64,000 nucleotides of DNA, from NCBI RefSeq assembly GCF_005887555.1, contig NZ_VCIA01000001.1:1922001-1986000 (forward strand). Reading direction: 5' to 3'. Source of the DNA: Lentibacillus cibarius. Its GTDB lineage: Bacteria > Bacillota > Bacilli > Bacillales > Amphibacillaceae. Below are positions 11,208-21,727 of this stretch, piece after piece. Position numbers and translations under genes: made by a program. Numbering within the stretch: the first letter of the stretch is position 1; every line of letters begins with the position of its first letter. The notes beneath the pieces were generated by a model that was not told where the DNA came from, did not search any database, and saw nothing but the letters and a program-made list of their open reading frames with translations.

Positions 11208-12293
11208 ATGCGGGTGAAACCTTCTCAAATAGTCCCTGGCTGTGTTTTATTACAGGATGTATTTAGTAAGACGAGTAAACCAATTATTTCAAAACAAACG
11301 GTATTGACAGATGAACATATCACGATACTACAGAAGTTCTTCATCGATACTGTGGAAGTTGCATCAACGCTTGCTAATGGGGCCCCTTTCCAGCCTGATC
11401 AGCCACAGCTGCATGAAGTAATGTCAATTGTTGGTCAATCACAGTTGCCTGATTCATTCATCGCCCATTATCAGACGGTGGTTGCCAATTATAAACAGCT
11501 GTTTCAAAACTGGCAAAGTACGTTTGTCCTGAATATGGCTGATGTGCGCATGACGATGCTACCACTTTTGGAACAGGTGGATAGTGTTGGTGATTGTATT
11601 TATACACTGCATCACTATGCTGATGAACGAGACTACCGATTCCATCATAGTGTCGCAGTTGGGTTACTGGCAGCATATGTTGCCAAACGGCTAGGTTATA
11701 AAAAAGGTGAATGGTTGCAGGTAGGTCTGGCTGGTTTGCTCAGTGATGCTGGTATGGTTAGAATAGCAGCATCCACACTGGAGAAAAGCGGCACATTGAG
11801 TCAGGTAGAGTGGGAGGAGGTAAAGAAGCATCCTATCTATTCCTACCGTCTGATTGAGAAATCGCCTACTGCTACCAAAAGCGTAAAACTTGCTGTTCTC
11901 CAACATCACGAACGGCTAGACGGATCGGGTTATCCGCTTGGGATTAGCCATGAGAAAATTCATGCATATGCACGAATTATCGCTGTTTGTGATACCTATC
12001 ATGCGATGACGTCTGTACGGCCATATAAACAGAAGCAATCCACGTTTCATGCTGTCGGTGAATTACAGAACAATAGGTTTACCATGTTTGATCATGAAGT
12101 TGTGCAAGTATTAATTGATGATTTGACCCGGATTACAGTTGGAACAAAGGTGAAATTATCAACGAACCAAATTGGCGAAGTTGTTTTTACTGATAAGAAT
12201 GATCCCACCCGTCCAATCATTAGACTTGACGGATCAAATGAAATGATTGCACTCAAAGACAATGAAGACATACAAATCGAAACTGTTTTGTAG
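11208..12293 (+). CDS. HD-GYP domain protein with a degenerate HD motif
   Basis: This gene sits where Oceanobacillus-like genomes carry an HD-GYP gene between gyrA and yaaC. Residues 1-130 are a family-typical N-terminal part (VLTDEHITIL). The HD-GYP domain spans about 131-300: HH at 146-147, KKHP near 208 and the intact HHERLDGSGYP at 233-243, then ARIIAVCDTYHAMTSVRPY. HD-GYP proteins usually hydrolyse cyclic di-GMP with a di-iron centre. Here the core HD pair reads SD (179-180, LLSDAGM), so the metal-binding histidine is missing. It may be a sensor or scaffold rather than an enzyme. The start has GCGAGGGGG upstream. Confidence 0.85.
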   Translation: MRVKPSQIVPGCVLLQDVFSKTSKPIISKQTVLTDEHITILQKFFIDTVEVASTLANGAPFQPDQPQLHEVMSIVGQSQLPDSFIAHYQTVVANYKQLFQNWQSTFVLNMADVRMTMLPLLEQVDSVGDCIYTLHHYADERDYRFHHSVAVGLLAAYVAKRLGYKKGEWLQVGLAGLLSDAGMVRIAASTLEKSGTLSQVEWEEVKKHPIYSYRLIEKSPTATKSVKLAVLQHHERLDGSGYPLGISHEKIHAYARIIAVCDTYHAMTSVRPYKQKQSTFHAVGELQNNRFTMFDHEVVQVLIDDLTRITVGTKVKLSTNQIGEVVFTDKNDPTRPIIRLDGSNEMIALKDNEDIQIETVL

Positions 12294-12299
12294 TAAGGT

Positions 12300-12322
12300 A
12301 AGGTCATACGTTTGACCTTATC
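12300..12322. terminator. hairpin between convergent HD-GYP gene and yaaC
   Basis: AAGGTCA (12300-12306) pairs with TGACCTT (12313-12319). There is no proper T-run, so this may be a weak bidirectional terminator or part of the adjoining repeat. Confidence 0.35.
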
Positions 12323-12325
12323 TGT

Positions 12326-12410
12326 GAACAAAGGTGCAAACGCCCTTGCAGGCTAGGAACACTCACGTCCTGTGTGTCGAAGCCGGACGTGGCTTAACCT
12401 TGCAAGTAAA
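12326..12410 (-). repeat. dispersed intergenic repeat, copy B (short, both edges)
   Basis: Read on the minus strand it begins TTTTACTTGCAAGGTTAAGC, continues through the ACGTCCGGCTTC edge and ends GGGCGTTTGCACCTTTGTTC. Only about 30 bases separate the edges. ACGTCC and the later GGACGT can pair, as can GCAAG and CTTGC at the right edge. Confidence 0.75.
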
Positions 12411-12420
12411 AGTTATATCG

Positions 12421-13428
12421 CTAAATTTTATAGTTTCTTATCTTTTGAATAAAGCGAGGTCTAGACTTAAGTTCCAACATGTTTGTCCAGTAATTCCCCC
12501 CCAGTAGCATGGGGATTTTTTTTGCCGTAATGTCCAAAAAGGACCGAATAAATGGGAAATCCGTGTCTGGCTTTGTGGTAAGCAAATCTCCCCACCACTC
12601 CGGCTCATACCGGCATAGCATACTAAGGTTATAAAGTAGCAAGTAATGAACCATCACTTCAGAAATGGGCAAGAAATCCTCCCGGTATATCGGAAAGTAA
12701 ATAGCCTGTTCATTCATGTCAGTAAAAAAAGGACTGGCATCTTTCGGGTAAAATGGAGCGTTTAAATAGACATGGATATAACCATTTTCCGTTTTTGTTT
12801 TCTCCAGTTTTGGCAAATAGGCTTTCACCCGATTGATCAATGCATTAGCCGTCAGATGGTAATAATCCAAAAGCCAAACAGGGAATTGTAAGTGCTTTGT
12901 TCCTGTCATTCCGATACCTGTCAATTTTCCATCCGATTGAAATTGAAATAGTGGATCTAATTCAGGTATTAACGCAAATAAACGGTCCATTTTTATTTTC
13001 GGAAATGGTGATGTTTGGATGGAAAATAGATGTGTGGAGAAATAGGAAAATAATCCATTATGTTGAATTTTTACTTCATCATCCATGAACGTGTAGTCCT
13101 TTTTTTTACGTTTCCTAGTTGACACACCATGTGCAAGGATGGCCGTTGATTCTGGGTATTGTGGCCGAACAGAGAGCAAGTTTGCTTTGATTAAATGAAC
13201 CATGCCGTAAAAGAACAGCATCGGTTGCAGCAGTGGTTCAAGCTGTTTACCATTTTCATAAAAACGCATACCGTGATCAAGATAATGTATAAACGGATTA
13301 CAATTTTCAAAGCTCTTTACGGAAGCATCAACAGTCTCTATTTGCTGGTAACAAGCCGACAAATATTGCTGGGCATTTTGCTGTGACATTAGGTGCACAT
13401 AAAACGCATGGATTTCCTTTACCTGCAT
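12421..13428 (-). CDS. yaaC: YaaC family protein
   Basis: This 335-residue protein belongs to the YaaC family, found next to guaB in Bacillales and of unknown function. No signal peptide, membrane segment or known catalytic motif is visible. The family-typical stretches YLSACYQQIETVD, MLFFYGMVHLIKA and LAHGVSTRKRKKKDY occur in the first third. It is divergent from guaB, and the shared 182-base gap must hold both promoters. The 3' end converges on the HD-GYP gene. Confidence 0.85.
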   Translation of the reverse strand: MQVKEIHAFYVHLMSQQNAQQYLSACYQQIETVDASVKSFENCNPFIHYLDHGMRFYENGKQLEPLLQPMLFFYGMVHLIKANLLSVRPQYPESTAILAHGVSTRKRKKKDYTFMDDEVKIQHNGLFSYFSTHLFSIQTSPFPKIKMDRLFALIPELDPLFQFQSDGKLTGIGMTGTKHLQFPVWLLDYYHLTANALINRVKAYLPKLEKTKTENGYIHVYLNAPFYPKDASPFFTDMNEQAIYFPIYREDFLPISEVMVHYLLLYNLSMLCRYEPEWWGDLLTTKPDTDFPFIRSFLDITAKKIPMLLGGNYWTNMLELKSRPRFIQKIRNYKI

Positions 13429-13550
13429 GATATTCCTCTCCTATTTTAACTAAAGATTCATAATTATAGTTCTTTTAATCCGTATTTAATAAGCTGTTGC
13501 AAATATCGCGCAGTTGACGTATTGTAAATAACAATAGAATTACTGTATAG

Positions 13551-15077
<1,527 letters not shown>

Positions 15078-15145
15078 CCAGTGTTTGATGCTTGTTCAAT
15101 TTAGAATGCAACGATAAAATAGTAAATATTTCCTACTGGAGTACT

Positions 15146-15178
15146 AATAGATAGGGCTTTTCCCTGTCTATTTTTTCT
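15146..15178 (+). terminator. guaB terminator
   Basis: AATAGA and AGGG (15146-15156) pair with CCCT and TCTATT (15162-15172). A run of T follows. Confidence 0.8.
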
Positions 15179-15253
15179 CTATTTTTTATGGTAAAATACG
15201 AGTATCTAATAGATTACAACAATGACAGACTTAAATAGGTGGAGGCAACGAAA

Positions 15254-16600
15254 GTGAACTATAAACGAAAAAAACATTTATCACTATTTCTGACTGCTTT
15301 GATAATGATAGCGGCTATACTAACGCAGCCGTTTTCTACACAGGCAGCTGAAGCATTAGACATCGAGGCGGAGTCAGCCATATTGGTTGATGCGGAAACA
15401 GGCAAAGTTTTGTATGCTAAAAAACCGGATATGGCATTGCCACCGGCCAGCATGACGAAAATGATGACTGAATACCTTGTGCATGAAGCGATTGAGAAAG
15501 GTAAAGTCAACTGGGATACAACTACACAAATTAGCGACTATCCATACAGTATATCGGCAGACCCATCCTTTTCCGGTGTTGGTCTGACCCAAAGCAAAGA
15601 CTACACTGTAAGAGAATTGTACGATGCAATGGCCATCAACTCAGATAATGCGACAACTATCGCACTTGCGGAATTGATTGCCGGTTCGGAAGGCGAATTT
15701 GTCAAAATGATGAACAAGAAGGCAGAAGAGATGGGGCTTTCGGATTATAAGTTTGTTAATTCGACAGGACTTAACAATGCATCACTTAGGGAAAATGTGC
15801 CTAAAGGGACCGATCCGAATGCCAATAACTTGCTATCCGCTCGGTCGGCAGCACTATTGGCGTACAACCTGATTAATGATTATCCGTCAGCACTTGATGT
15901 ATCTAAGGTCCCTTCAGCAACATTTGATGGTCAAACTATTCGTAACTGGAACTGGATGCTCCCGCATGATCCGAAGAATGCAAGTTCACTCCAACAATTC
16001 TATTATGAAGGCATTGATGGGCTAAAGACAGGACATACGGATTTGGCCAAATATTGTTTTACAGGTACAGCGAATCGGAACGGTAAACGATTGATCTCTG
16101 TTGTTATGAAAACAGAAAGTGAGCCGGCACGCTTTCAACAGACGGCAAAATTAATGGATTACGGTTTCCAGCGATTTGAGAAAAAAGAGATCTTCTCTAA
16201 AGGTTATCAACTGGAAGATCAATCGGATATTCCAGTCGCTAAAGGGAAAGAAGATACGGTGCAGATTGCAACAAAAAAAGCATTCAGTGCAATGGTTAAA
16301 GAAGGACAGGCAGAGAACTACAGCGTCAAGTATCATTTGAATAAAAACAAACTGAACAAGGACGGAAAATTGTCTGCTCCAGTTGAAAAGGGTGAAAAAA
16401 TTGGAACAGCCGAAATAGTCTATGAAGGAGATGGAGACTACGGCTATATTTATCCAAATGCAGATAAACAGACTATCGCTTTGACTGCACAGCGTACGGT
16501 GGAAAAAGATAACTGGTTCATGCTTGCTATTGGGTCAGTAGGCGGATTTTTCAGTGGGTTATTCAGCACCGTCGTTGATACAGTTAAAGGCTGGTTTTAA
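15254..16600 (+). CDS. dacA: D-alanyl-D-alanine carboxypeptidase DacA (PBP5)
   Basis: DacA trims the terminal D-alanine from peptidoglycan pentapeptides at the membrane surface. A signal peptide (NYKRKKHLSLFL, then a hydrophobic stretch ending near TQAAEA, residue 32) precedes the catalytic domain. The active site shows SMTK, SDN and KTG (GLKTGHT). A PBP5 C-terminal beta domain follows, then an amphipathic membrane-anchoring helix (FFSGLFSTVVDTVKGWF). GTG 15254 is chosen because GGAGG lies eight bases upstream; an earlier GTG at 15239 lacks a site. 448 residues. Confidence 0.95.
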   Translation: MNYKRKKHLSLFLTALIMIAAILTQPFSTQAAEALDIEAESAILVDAETGKVLYAKKPDMALPPASMTKMMTEYLVHEAIEKGKVNWDTTTQISDYPYSISADPSFSGVGLTQSKDYTVRELYDAMAINSDNATTIALAELIAGSEGEFVKMMNKKAEEMGLSDYKFVNSTGLNNASLRENVPKGTDPNANNLLSARSAALLAYNLINDYPSALDVSKVPSATFDGQTIRNWNWMLPHDPKNASSLQQFYYEGIDGLKTGHTDLAKYCFTGTANRNGKRLISVVMKTESEPARFQQTAKLMDYGFQRFEKKEIFSKGYQLEDQSDIPVAKGKEDTVQIATKKAFSAMVKEGQAENYSVKYHLNKNKLNKDGKLSAPVEKGEKIGTAEIVYEGDGDYGYIYPNADKQTIALTAQRTVEKDNWFMLAIGSVGGFFSGLFSTVVDTVKGWF

Positions 16601-16675
16601 ACTATCGACGTGAAACACTTTTAGTAGTAAAATTTAAATGTGTGTTAATTTACAGATAACAGAGGGGGAGAAGGT

Positions 16676-17560
16676 ATGGCGAATACAGGAACAGAACGTG
16701 TTAAACGAGGAATGGCGGAAATGCAAAAAGGCGGCGTCATCATGGACGTTGTTAATGCGGAGCAAGCCAAGATAGCAGAGAAGGCAGGTGCCGTTGCTGT
16801 CATGGCACTGGAACGTGTACCATCTGATATCCGTGCTGCCGGTGGTGTGGCCCGTATGGCAAGTCCGGAAATTACCGAAGAAGTGATGAATGCTGTATCG
16901 ATTCCGGTCATGGCCAAGGCACGTATCGGTCATATCGTCGAAGCACGTGTACTGGAAGCAATGGGTGTTGACTATATTGACGAGAGTGAAGTTTTGACAC
17001 CGGCGGATGACGTGTACCATATGAAAAAGTCAGATTATACGGTACCGTTTGTTTGTGGTTGCCGTAATCTTGGAGAAGCAGCAAGACGTATTGGTGAAGG
17101 TGCGTCCATGCTACGTACGAAAGGTGAGCCAGGCACAGGCAATATCGTTGAAGCTGTTAGTCATATGCGCCAGGTTCAGTCAGAAATCAGAAAACTGACG
17201 TCTATGTCAGACGATGAAGTGATGACCTATGCAAAAGAAATTGGTGCGCCATATGAACTGCTGGTAGAAATCAAACAGGAAGGACGTCTCCCTGTTGTAA
17301 ACTTCGCTGCAGGAGGTGTGGCAACACCAGCAGACGCAGCATTGATGATGGAATTAGGAGCGGATGGTGTATTTGTCGGCTCTGGTATTTTCAAATCTAA
17401 TCAGCCGGAGAAATTTGCCAAAGCCATTGTGGAAGCGACCACCCATTATACGGACTATAAATTGATTGGTGAGCTTTCCAAAGATCTTGGAACTGCCATG
17501 AAGGGTATTGAAATGGGTACATTAGAAGCGCATGACCGGATGCAAGACCGTAGCGAATAG
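16676..17560 (+). CDS. pdxS: pyridoxal 5'-phosphate synthase, lyase subunit PdxS
   Basis: PdxS condenses ribose 5-phosphate, glyceraldehyde 3-phosphate and ammonia into PLP, receiving ammonia from PdxT. At 294 residues it is full length. Conserved regions include [18 protein letters not shown] sequence, [10 protein letters not shown] with the substrate Lys near 81, [11 protein letters not shown] with the second Lys region near 149, and [17 protein letters not shown]. The GGGGGAG ribosome site is strong. pdxT follows nine bases later. Confidence 0.97.
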   Translation: MANTGTERVKRGMAEMQKGGVIMDVVNAEQAKIAEKAGAVAVMALERVPSDIRAAGGVARMASPEITEEVMNAVSIPVMAKARIGHIVEARVLEAMGVDYIDESEVLTPADDVYHMKKSDYTVPFVCGCRNLGEAARRIGEGASMLRTKGEPGTGNIVEAVSHMRQVQSEIRKLTSMSDDEVMTYAKEIGAPYELLVEIKQEGRLPVVNFAAGGVATPADAALMMELGADGVFVGSGIFKSNQPEKFAKAIVEATTHYTDYKLIGELSKDLGTAMKGIEMGTLEAHDRMQDRSE

Positions 17561-17575
17561 AAAGAAGGAATGACC

Positions 17576-18166
17576 ATGACTAAAATCGGTGTACTCGCAT
17601 TACAAGGGGCGGTCCGTGAACACATCCGCGCTATTGAAGAGACCGGAGCAAGTGCTTTAGAAATCAAACAGGTCGGACAACTCAAGGAATTGGACGGGCT
17701 TATTCTACCGGGCGGTGAAAGTACGACCATGCGTAGACTGATGGACAGTTACGGTTTTTCCGATGCTATCAGGGATTTAAAAAGGCAAGGAAAACCGCTA
17801 TTCGGCACCTGTGCTGGATTAATTTTGATGGCTTCCGCGATTGAAGGACAAGCAGATGCCCATCTTGGCCTGATGGATATGACTGTTGCCAGAAATGCAT
17901 TTGGCAGACAAGTGGCAAGCTTTGAGGCAAAACTGGACGTTAAGCATGTCGGAGATACCTTTCAAGCCGTGTTTATCCGTGCTCCATATATAACGGAGGC
18001 TGCACCGGATGTGGAGGTCCTAGCTGTCTACCAAGATCGGATTGTTGCAGCGAAACAAGACAACTGCTTATGCACTGCTTTTCATCCGGAATTGACTGAT
18101 GATAACCGATTGATTGCATATTTTGCTGAAATGGTGGAACAATCAAGGAATACACTTGCATCTTAA
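17576..18166 (+). CDS. pdxT: pyridoxal 5'-phosphate synthase, glutaminase subunit PdxT
   Basis: PdxT hydrolyses glutamine and channels ammonia to PdxS. The class-I amidotransferase triad is visible: the nucleophile Cys in GTCAGLILMA near residue 79, and His and Glu in CTAFHPEL near 170. GGES near 47 shapes the oxyanion hole. ATG 17576 is chosen because AGAAGG lies seven bases upstream; ATG 17570 is too close to it. This gives 196 residues, the B. subtilis length. It forms an operon with pdxS. Confidence 0.96.
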   Translation: MTKIGVLALQGAVREHIRAIEETGASALEIKQVGQLKELDGLILPGGESTTMRRLMDSYGFSDAIRDLKRQGKPLFGTCAGLILMASAIEGQADAHLGLMDMTVARNAFGRQVASFEAKLDVKHVGDTFQAVFIRAPYITEAAPDVEVLAVYQDRIVAAKQDNCLCTAFHPELTDDNRLIAYFAEMVEQSRNTLAS

Positions 18167-18214
18167 CGAGAAATTGGCTATGCTTATAAATAATGAGATG
18201 AACAGTTATGAAAG

Positions 18215-18446
18215 GAAATAGTAATAAGCAATGCTTTCTACAGAGAGTCGGTGGCGGGTGAAAACCGATGAAGGCAACTTGTGAATCCGTCCTTGAGCTG
18301 GTTTACTGAAACTTTTCAGTAGGTAAACCCGGTCAACAGCCGTTATCCGATGAAGCCGGAAGAGAGATGTGCATTTCTCTTCAATAAGGGTGGCAACGCG
18401 GGAATAAAAACTCCCGTCCCTGAATCAGTTCAGGGACGGGAGTTTT
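18215..18446 (+). promoter_or_regulatory. T-box leader of serS
   Basis: A tRNA-sensing leader. The T-box sequence AAGGGTGGCAACGCG is at 18386-18400. The terminator stem ACTCCCGTCCCTGA (18410-18423) pairs with TCAGGGACGGGAGT, followed by TTTTTTAT. The stem I region holds GTGAA then TCC (18286-18288), a serine codon and likely specifier. Uncharged tRNA-Ser should favour read-through into serS. Confidence 0.92.
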
Positions 18447-18480
18447 TTATCGTTCATAACATTTAAAGGAGGATATAACC

Positions 18481-19755
18481 ATGCTAGATATGAAATTTTT
18501 ACGTAATAACTTTCAGGAGGTAAAGGAGAAGTTAGCCCATCGCGGGGAGGATTTGTCTGATTTAGAGAAGTTTGGTGAATTGGATGAGCGTCGCCGTACA
18601 TTAATTTCTGAAGTGGAATCATTGAAGGCTAAACGTAATGAGACGTCCAAGCAAATCTCTGTTTTGAAAAAGGAGAAAAAAGATGCTGAACCGGCTATTA
18701 AAGAAATGCGGGAAGTTGGCGAAAATATAAAGGCACTTGATGGAGAACTGAAAGAGATTGAAGAAACGTTGGAAATGATGATGCTCTCCATCCCGAACAT
18801 TCCGCATGAGAGTGTCCCAGTTGGCGAAGATGAAGACGATAATGTTGAAGTGCGCAGCTGGGGGGATATTCAGGAATTCCCCTTTGAAAAACAACCACAT
18901 TGGGACATAGCTGCAAATTTGGATGTTTTAGACTTTGAGCGTGCCTCCAAAGTCACCGGAAGCCGCTTTGTATTTTATAAAGGGCTTGGAACACGACTGG
19001 AACGAGCACTAATTAGTTTTATGATGGATTTGCATGCAGATCAACATGGATACACGGAAATGATGCCGCCACAGATTGTTAATCGCGAAAGCCTGACTGG
19101 AACAGGGCAGCTACCTAAATTTACCGAGGATGTTTTTAAGTTGGAGGAGTGGGACTATTTTCTGATTCCGACAGCTGAAGTGCCAGTGACGAACTATCAC
19201 CGAGGTGAAATCTTAAACGTTGACGACCTTCCAAGAAAGTATGCGGCTTACAGTGCGAATTTCCGTTCCGAAGCAGGTTCAGCCGGTCGGGATACGCGTG
19301 GATTGATCCGCCAGCATCAGTTTAACAAAGTGGAACTGGTTCACTTCACCAAACCGGAAGATTCCTATGATACGTTGGAAACATTGACAGGGCATGCGGA
19401 GAAGGTGTTACAGCTATTGAACTTACCATATCGCGTCATGAGCATGTGCACAGGGGATTTAGGTTTTACTGCGGCTAAAAAGTATGATATTGAAGTATGG
19501 ATCCCAAGCCAGGAAACCTATCGTGAAATTTCTTCTTGCTCCAATTTTGAGGATTTCCAGGCAAGACGTGCCGGCATTCGCTTTCGCCGTGAGGAAAAAG
19601 GAAAACCGGAATATGTTCATACATTGAATGGCTCCGGTCTTGCAGTTGGCCGAACACTTGCCGCTATTCTGGAAAATTATCAGCAGGAAGATGGATCAGT
19701 TGTTGTGCCGGAAGTACTAAGGCCGTATATGGGCGGTAAGGAAGTTATAAAGTAG
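18481..19755 (+). CDS. serS: seryl-tRNA synthetase
   Basis: SerS charges tRNA-Ser. The N-terminal 110 residues form the long coiled-coil arm that grips the tRNA (rich in K/E, residues 25-100). The class II core follows: TGTGQLPKF, the motif 2 region [21 protein letters not shown], and motif 3 [19 protein letters not shown]. 424 residues, full length. The GGAGG site is eight bases upstream. It is controlled by the T-box leader just before it, and its cognate tRNA-Ser(TGA) gene follows. Confidence 0.97.
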   Translation: MLDMKFLRNNFQEVKEKLAHRGEDLSDLEKFGELDERRRTLISEVESLKAKRNETSKQISVLKKEKKDAEPAIKEMREVGENIKALDGELKEIEETLEMMMLSIPNIPHESVPVGEDEDDNVEVRSWGDIQEFPFEKQPHWDIAANLDVLDFERASKVTGSRFVFYKGLGTRLERALISFMMDLHADQHGYTEMMPPQIVNRESLTGTGQLPKFTEDVFKLEEWDYFLIPTAEVPVTNYHRGEILNVDDLPRKYAAYSANFRSEAGSAGRDTRGLIRQHQFNKVELVHFTKPEDSYDTLETLTGHAEKVLQLLNLPYRVMSMCTGDLGFTAAKKYDIEVWIPSQETYREISSCSNFEDFQARRAGIRFRREEKGKPEYVHTLNGSGLAVGRTLAAILENYQQEDGSVVVPEVLRPYMGGKEVIK

Positions 19756-19830
19756 GCAAATAAGATTTAAATTTTTAAATACCTCCGTTGACAATGTTTT
19801 ATATGGATGATATAGTATATCTTGTCTTAC

Positions 19831-19921
19831 GGAGGTATACCCAAGTGGCTGAAGGGATCGGTCTTGAAAACCGACAGGCGGGTCAAACCGCGCGGGGGTT
19901 CGAATCCCTCTACCTCCTCCA
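19831..19921 (+). tRNA. tRNA-Ser (anticodon TGA)
   Basis: The acceptor GGAGGTA (19831-19837) pairs with TACCTCC (19911-19917). The anticodon loop CTTGAAA gives TGA, and there is a long variable arm typical of tRNA-Ser and a TTCGAAT T-loop. CCA is encoded at 19919-19921. The discriminator base is T rather than the common G. B. subtilis also has a tRNA-Ser gene after serS. Confidence 0.95.
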
Positions 19922-19962
19922 TTTAATTTCAAAAGCGCATAATTTGGAGATAAACCACCACG

Positions 19963-19994
19963 ACCGTTACATATCAACTGTAGCGGTTTTTTTT
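19963..19994 (+). terminator. tRNA-Ser terminator
   Basis: ACCGTTACA (19963-19971) pairs with TGTAGCGGT (19979-19987), followed by eight T. Confidence 0.85.
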
Positions 19995-20094
19995 CGACGC
20001 ACAGGACGAGGAAAGCTAAATTTCGCTGTTAAAGGTGCATTTTTGGTAAAATTACAAATTTAATTTGATTAACACTTGACATGATGAGTGGCAG

Positions 20095-20358
20095 CAGGTA
20101 TAGTACATGGAAATAGGTAAACGAACGAAGAAGAGGTCAGTAGCGAAAAAGCTGCCGTAAGAGATTGGGATTCACCGGCTGCGAGATCCCATCGGATGAT
20201 GCTGTCGTGAAACCTGCCTTGGAGTTGTCAGCAATGTCTGACCGCATACACGATGCGTTATCAAATTGAGCGGGCATATGATGTTTTCTATGCCAACAAA
20301 GGTGGTACCACGGAACCCCACTCCGTCCTTTTATAAGGATGGTGTGGGGCTTTTTTAT
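20095..20358 (+). promoter_or_regulatory. T-box leader of proI
   Basis: The T-box core AAAGGTGGTACCACGGAA is near 20305-20322. The terminator CCCCACTCCGTCC pairs with GGATGGTGTGGGG, with a T-run (20324-20357). The stem I region contains GTGAAACCTGCC. CCT (20213-20215) would be a proline codon and fits the downstream gene, but the base immediately after GAA begins ACC, so the specifier register is uncertain. Confidence 0.88.
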
Positions 20359-20382
20359 TCTTTTTTGAGGAGGTTTTTCTTG

Positions 20383-21195
20383 ATGACTAAAAAAATGGCA
20401 TTTGTTGGGGCTGGATCCATGGCTGAATCAATTTTATCCGGTATATTAGCCAGCGGATTTTTAGCAAAAGAAGACATTCTGGTAACAAACAAATCGGACT
20501 TCGAAAGACTGGAACATTTAGAGAGGCAGTACCAGATCCAGTACGTTGAGGATAAACAGGAGACTGTTACTGATGCCCGTATCGTATTGCTTGCTGTGAA
20601 GCCGTATGATATGGAGACTGCGATTGCGTCGATTCGTGACTATTTGAATACCGATCAATTACTTATATCTGTTGCCGCCGGTGTATCAACGGATACGATA
20701 TCGGAAATGCTGGGCCGTGAAATACCGGTTATCCGGGCAATGCCAAATACCTCGGCAGCAGCTGGTGAATCTGCTACAGCGGTAACGAGAGGGCGGCTCG
20801 CCACTGAAGAACATCTTCATACCGCGCTTGAATTGTTTCGTACAATTGGAACGGCAACGGAAGTAGCTGAGGAAGATATGCATACGGTGACGGCGATTGC
20901 AGGAAGCGGACCTGCCTATGTTTATTATTTGGTTGAAGTGATGGAAGAGGCGGCTGTTGCCGCTGGGCTCGACAAACAAACTGCACATGAATTGCTTATA
21001 CAGACAATTGCCGGTGCTGGAGAAATGCTGAAGTCATCCGGTCTGGATCCGGCACAGTTGCGTAAAAATATCACAAGTCCTGGAGGAACCACTCAAGCCG
21101 GACTGGAAGCGTTGGATGAAGGTGAATTCCAAAAAACAGTCATGGGCTGCGTAGAAACTGCTCGTGAACGCTCGATTGAATTAGGGAAAAAGTGA
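20383..21195 (+). CDS. proI: pyrroline-5-carboxylate reductase
   Basis: This enzyme reduces pyrroline-5-carboxylate to proline with NAD(P)H. The Rossmann nucleotide site FVGAGSMAESIL is at the N-terminus, VIRAMPNTSA mid-protein, and the C-terminal dimerisation domain has AGSGPAYVY and SPGGTTQAGLEAL. At 270 residues it is full length. ATG 20383 has GAGGAGG upstream; the upstream in-frame extension falls inside the T-box leader. Because the leader is a T-box, expression should rise when proline-tRNA is uncharged. Proline is also a common osmoprotectant in such organisms. Confidence 0.95.
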   Translation: MTKKMAFVGAGSMAESILSGILASGFLAKEDILVTNKSDFERLEHLERQYQIQYVEDKQETVTDARIVLLAVKPYDMETAIASIRDYLNTDQLLISVAAGVSTDTISEMLGREIPVIRAMPNTSAAAGESATAVTRGRLATEEHLHTALELFRTIGTATEVAEEDMHTVTAIAGSGPAYVYYLVEVMEEAAVAAGLDKQTAHELLIQTIAGAGEMLKSSGLDPAQLRKNITSPGGTTQAGLEALDEGEFQKTVMGCVETARERSIELGKK

Positions 21196-21200
21196 TAAGT

Positions 21201-21236
21201 AGGAGCGCGGTTTATGCACCGCACTCCTTGTTTTCT
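21201..21236. terminator. terminator between proI and the convergent small gene
   Basis: GGAG and GCGGT pair with ACCGC and CTCC around TTATGC (21202-21227), then TTGTTTTCTTG. It overlaps the 3' end of the minus-strand gene ending at 21212. Confidence 0.6.
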
Positions 21237-21550
21237 TGTACTTTTGCCTGTGTGTGGAGTGTTGCAATCATGCCATAGAAGGCATAGAAAAATTCATCGG
21301 GTGCCGACACCCGAATATGTCCGACCTCACTTGTATCAAAATCCAAGGTTGCTTCCAGTAGCCGGTACGTGGAGTAGGCGTAGAAGCAAAAGTATATATA
21401 ATCAAACTTCGGCATCTTTTCATAAATGACAGCAATCTCATCTTTATAGACATCCAAGTTCCGTTCTGCTTCATCAATAAATGCTTGTAGGTCGGATAAA
21501 TCTGCTTCTACAACTATATCTCGTTCATTTTCTGTACGAATGGTTGCCAT
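21212..21550 (-). CDS. hypothetical protein, acidic, 112 residues
   Basis: I do not recognise this family. From MATIRTENERDIVVEADL the protein is soluble and acidic, with an aromatic-rich middle (DYIYFCFYAYSTYRLLEATLDF) and a helical acidic N-terminal half (LQAFIDEAERNLDVYKDE). No catalytic motif, signal peptide or metal site is clear. AGAAGGG lies 10 bases before ATG 21550; ATG 21556, two codons earlier, is equally possible. It is convergent with proI. Codon use looks like its neighbours, so there is no sign of transfer. Confidence 0.65.
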   Translation of the reverse strand: MATIRTENERDIVVEADLSDLQAFIDEAERNLDVYKDEIAVIYEKMPKFDYIYFCFYAYSTYRLLEATLDFDTSEVGHIRVSAPDEFFYAFYGMIATLHTQAKVQENKECGA

Positions 21551-21688
21551 AATCATACATCCCTTCTGCTTGATATTCTTTCCTACCATCTACTTTAACG
21601 GAAAATGAACCCCAAGTCGGTGACACACATCACACTTTCGTCAGTCTTCTCTTTTTAAAAGTAAAACGGTCAGGCGACACGGAATTAA

Positions 21689-21724
21689 AAATAAGAGGTG
21701 CTCCATAGAATAGAGTACCTCTCA
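21689..21724 (-). terminator. dck terminator
   Basis: On the minus strand AGAGGTACTC pairs with GAGCACCTCT, followed by TATTTTTAATT. It directly follows the dck stop. Confidence 0.7.
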
Positions 21725-21727
21725 CCA

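Noticed and set aside
19831..19921. Odd discriminator base of tRNA-Ser as a sign of a pseudogene
   Set aside because: All stems and the CCA are intact, and SerRS mainly reads the long variable arm; kept as a functional tRNA.
20266..20382. Extension of proI
   Set aside because: It lies in the T-box leader.
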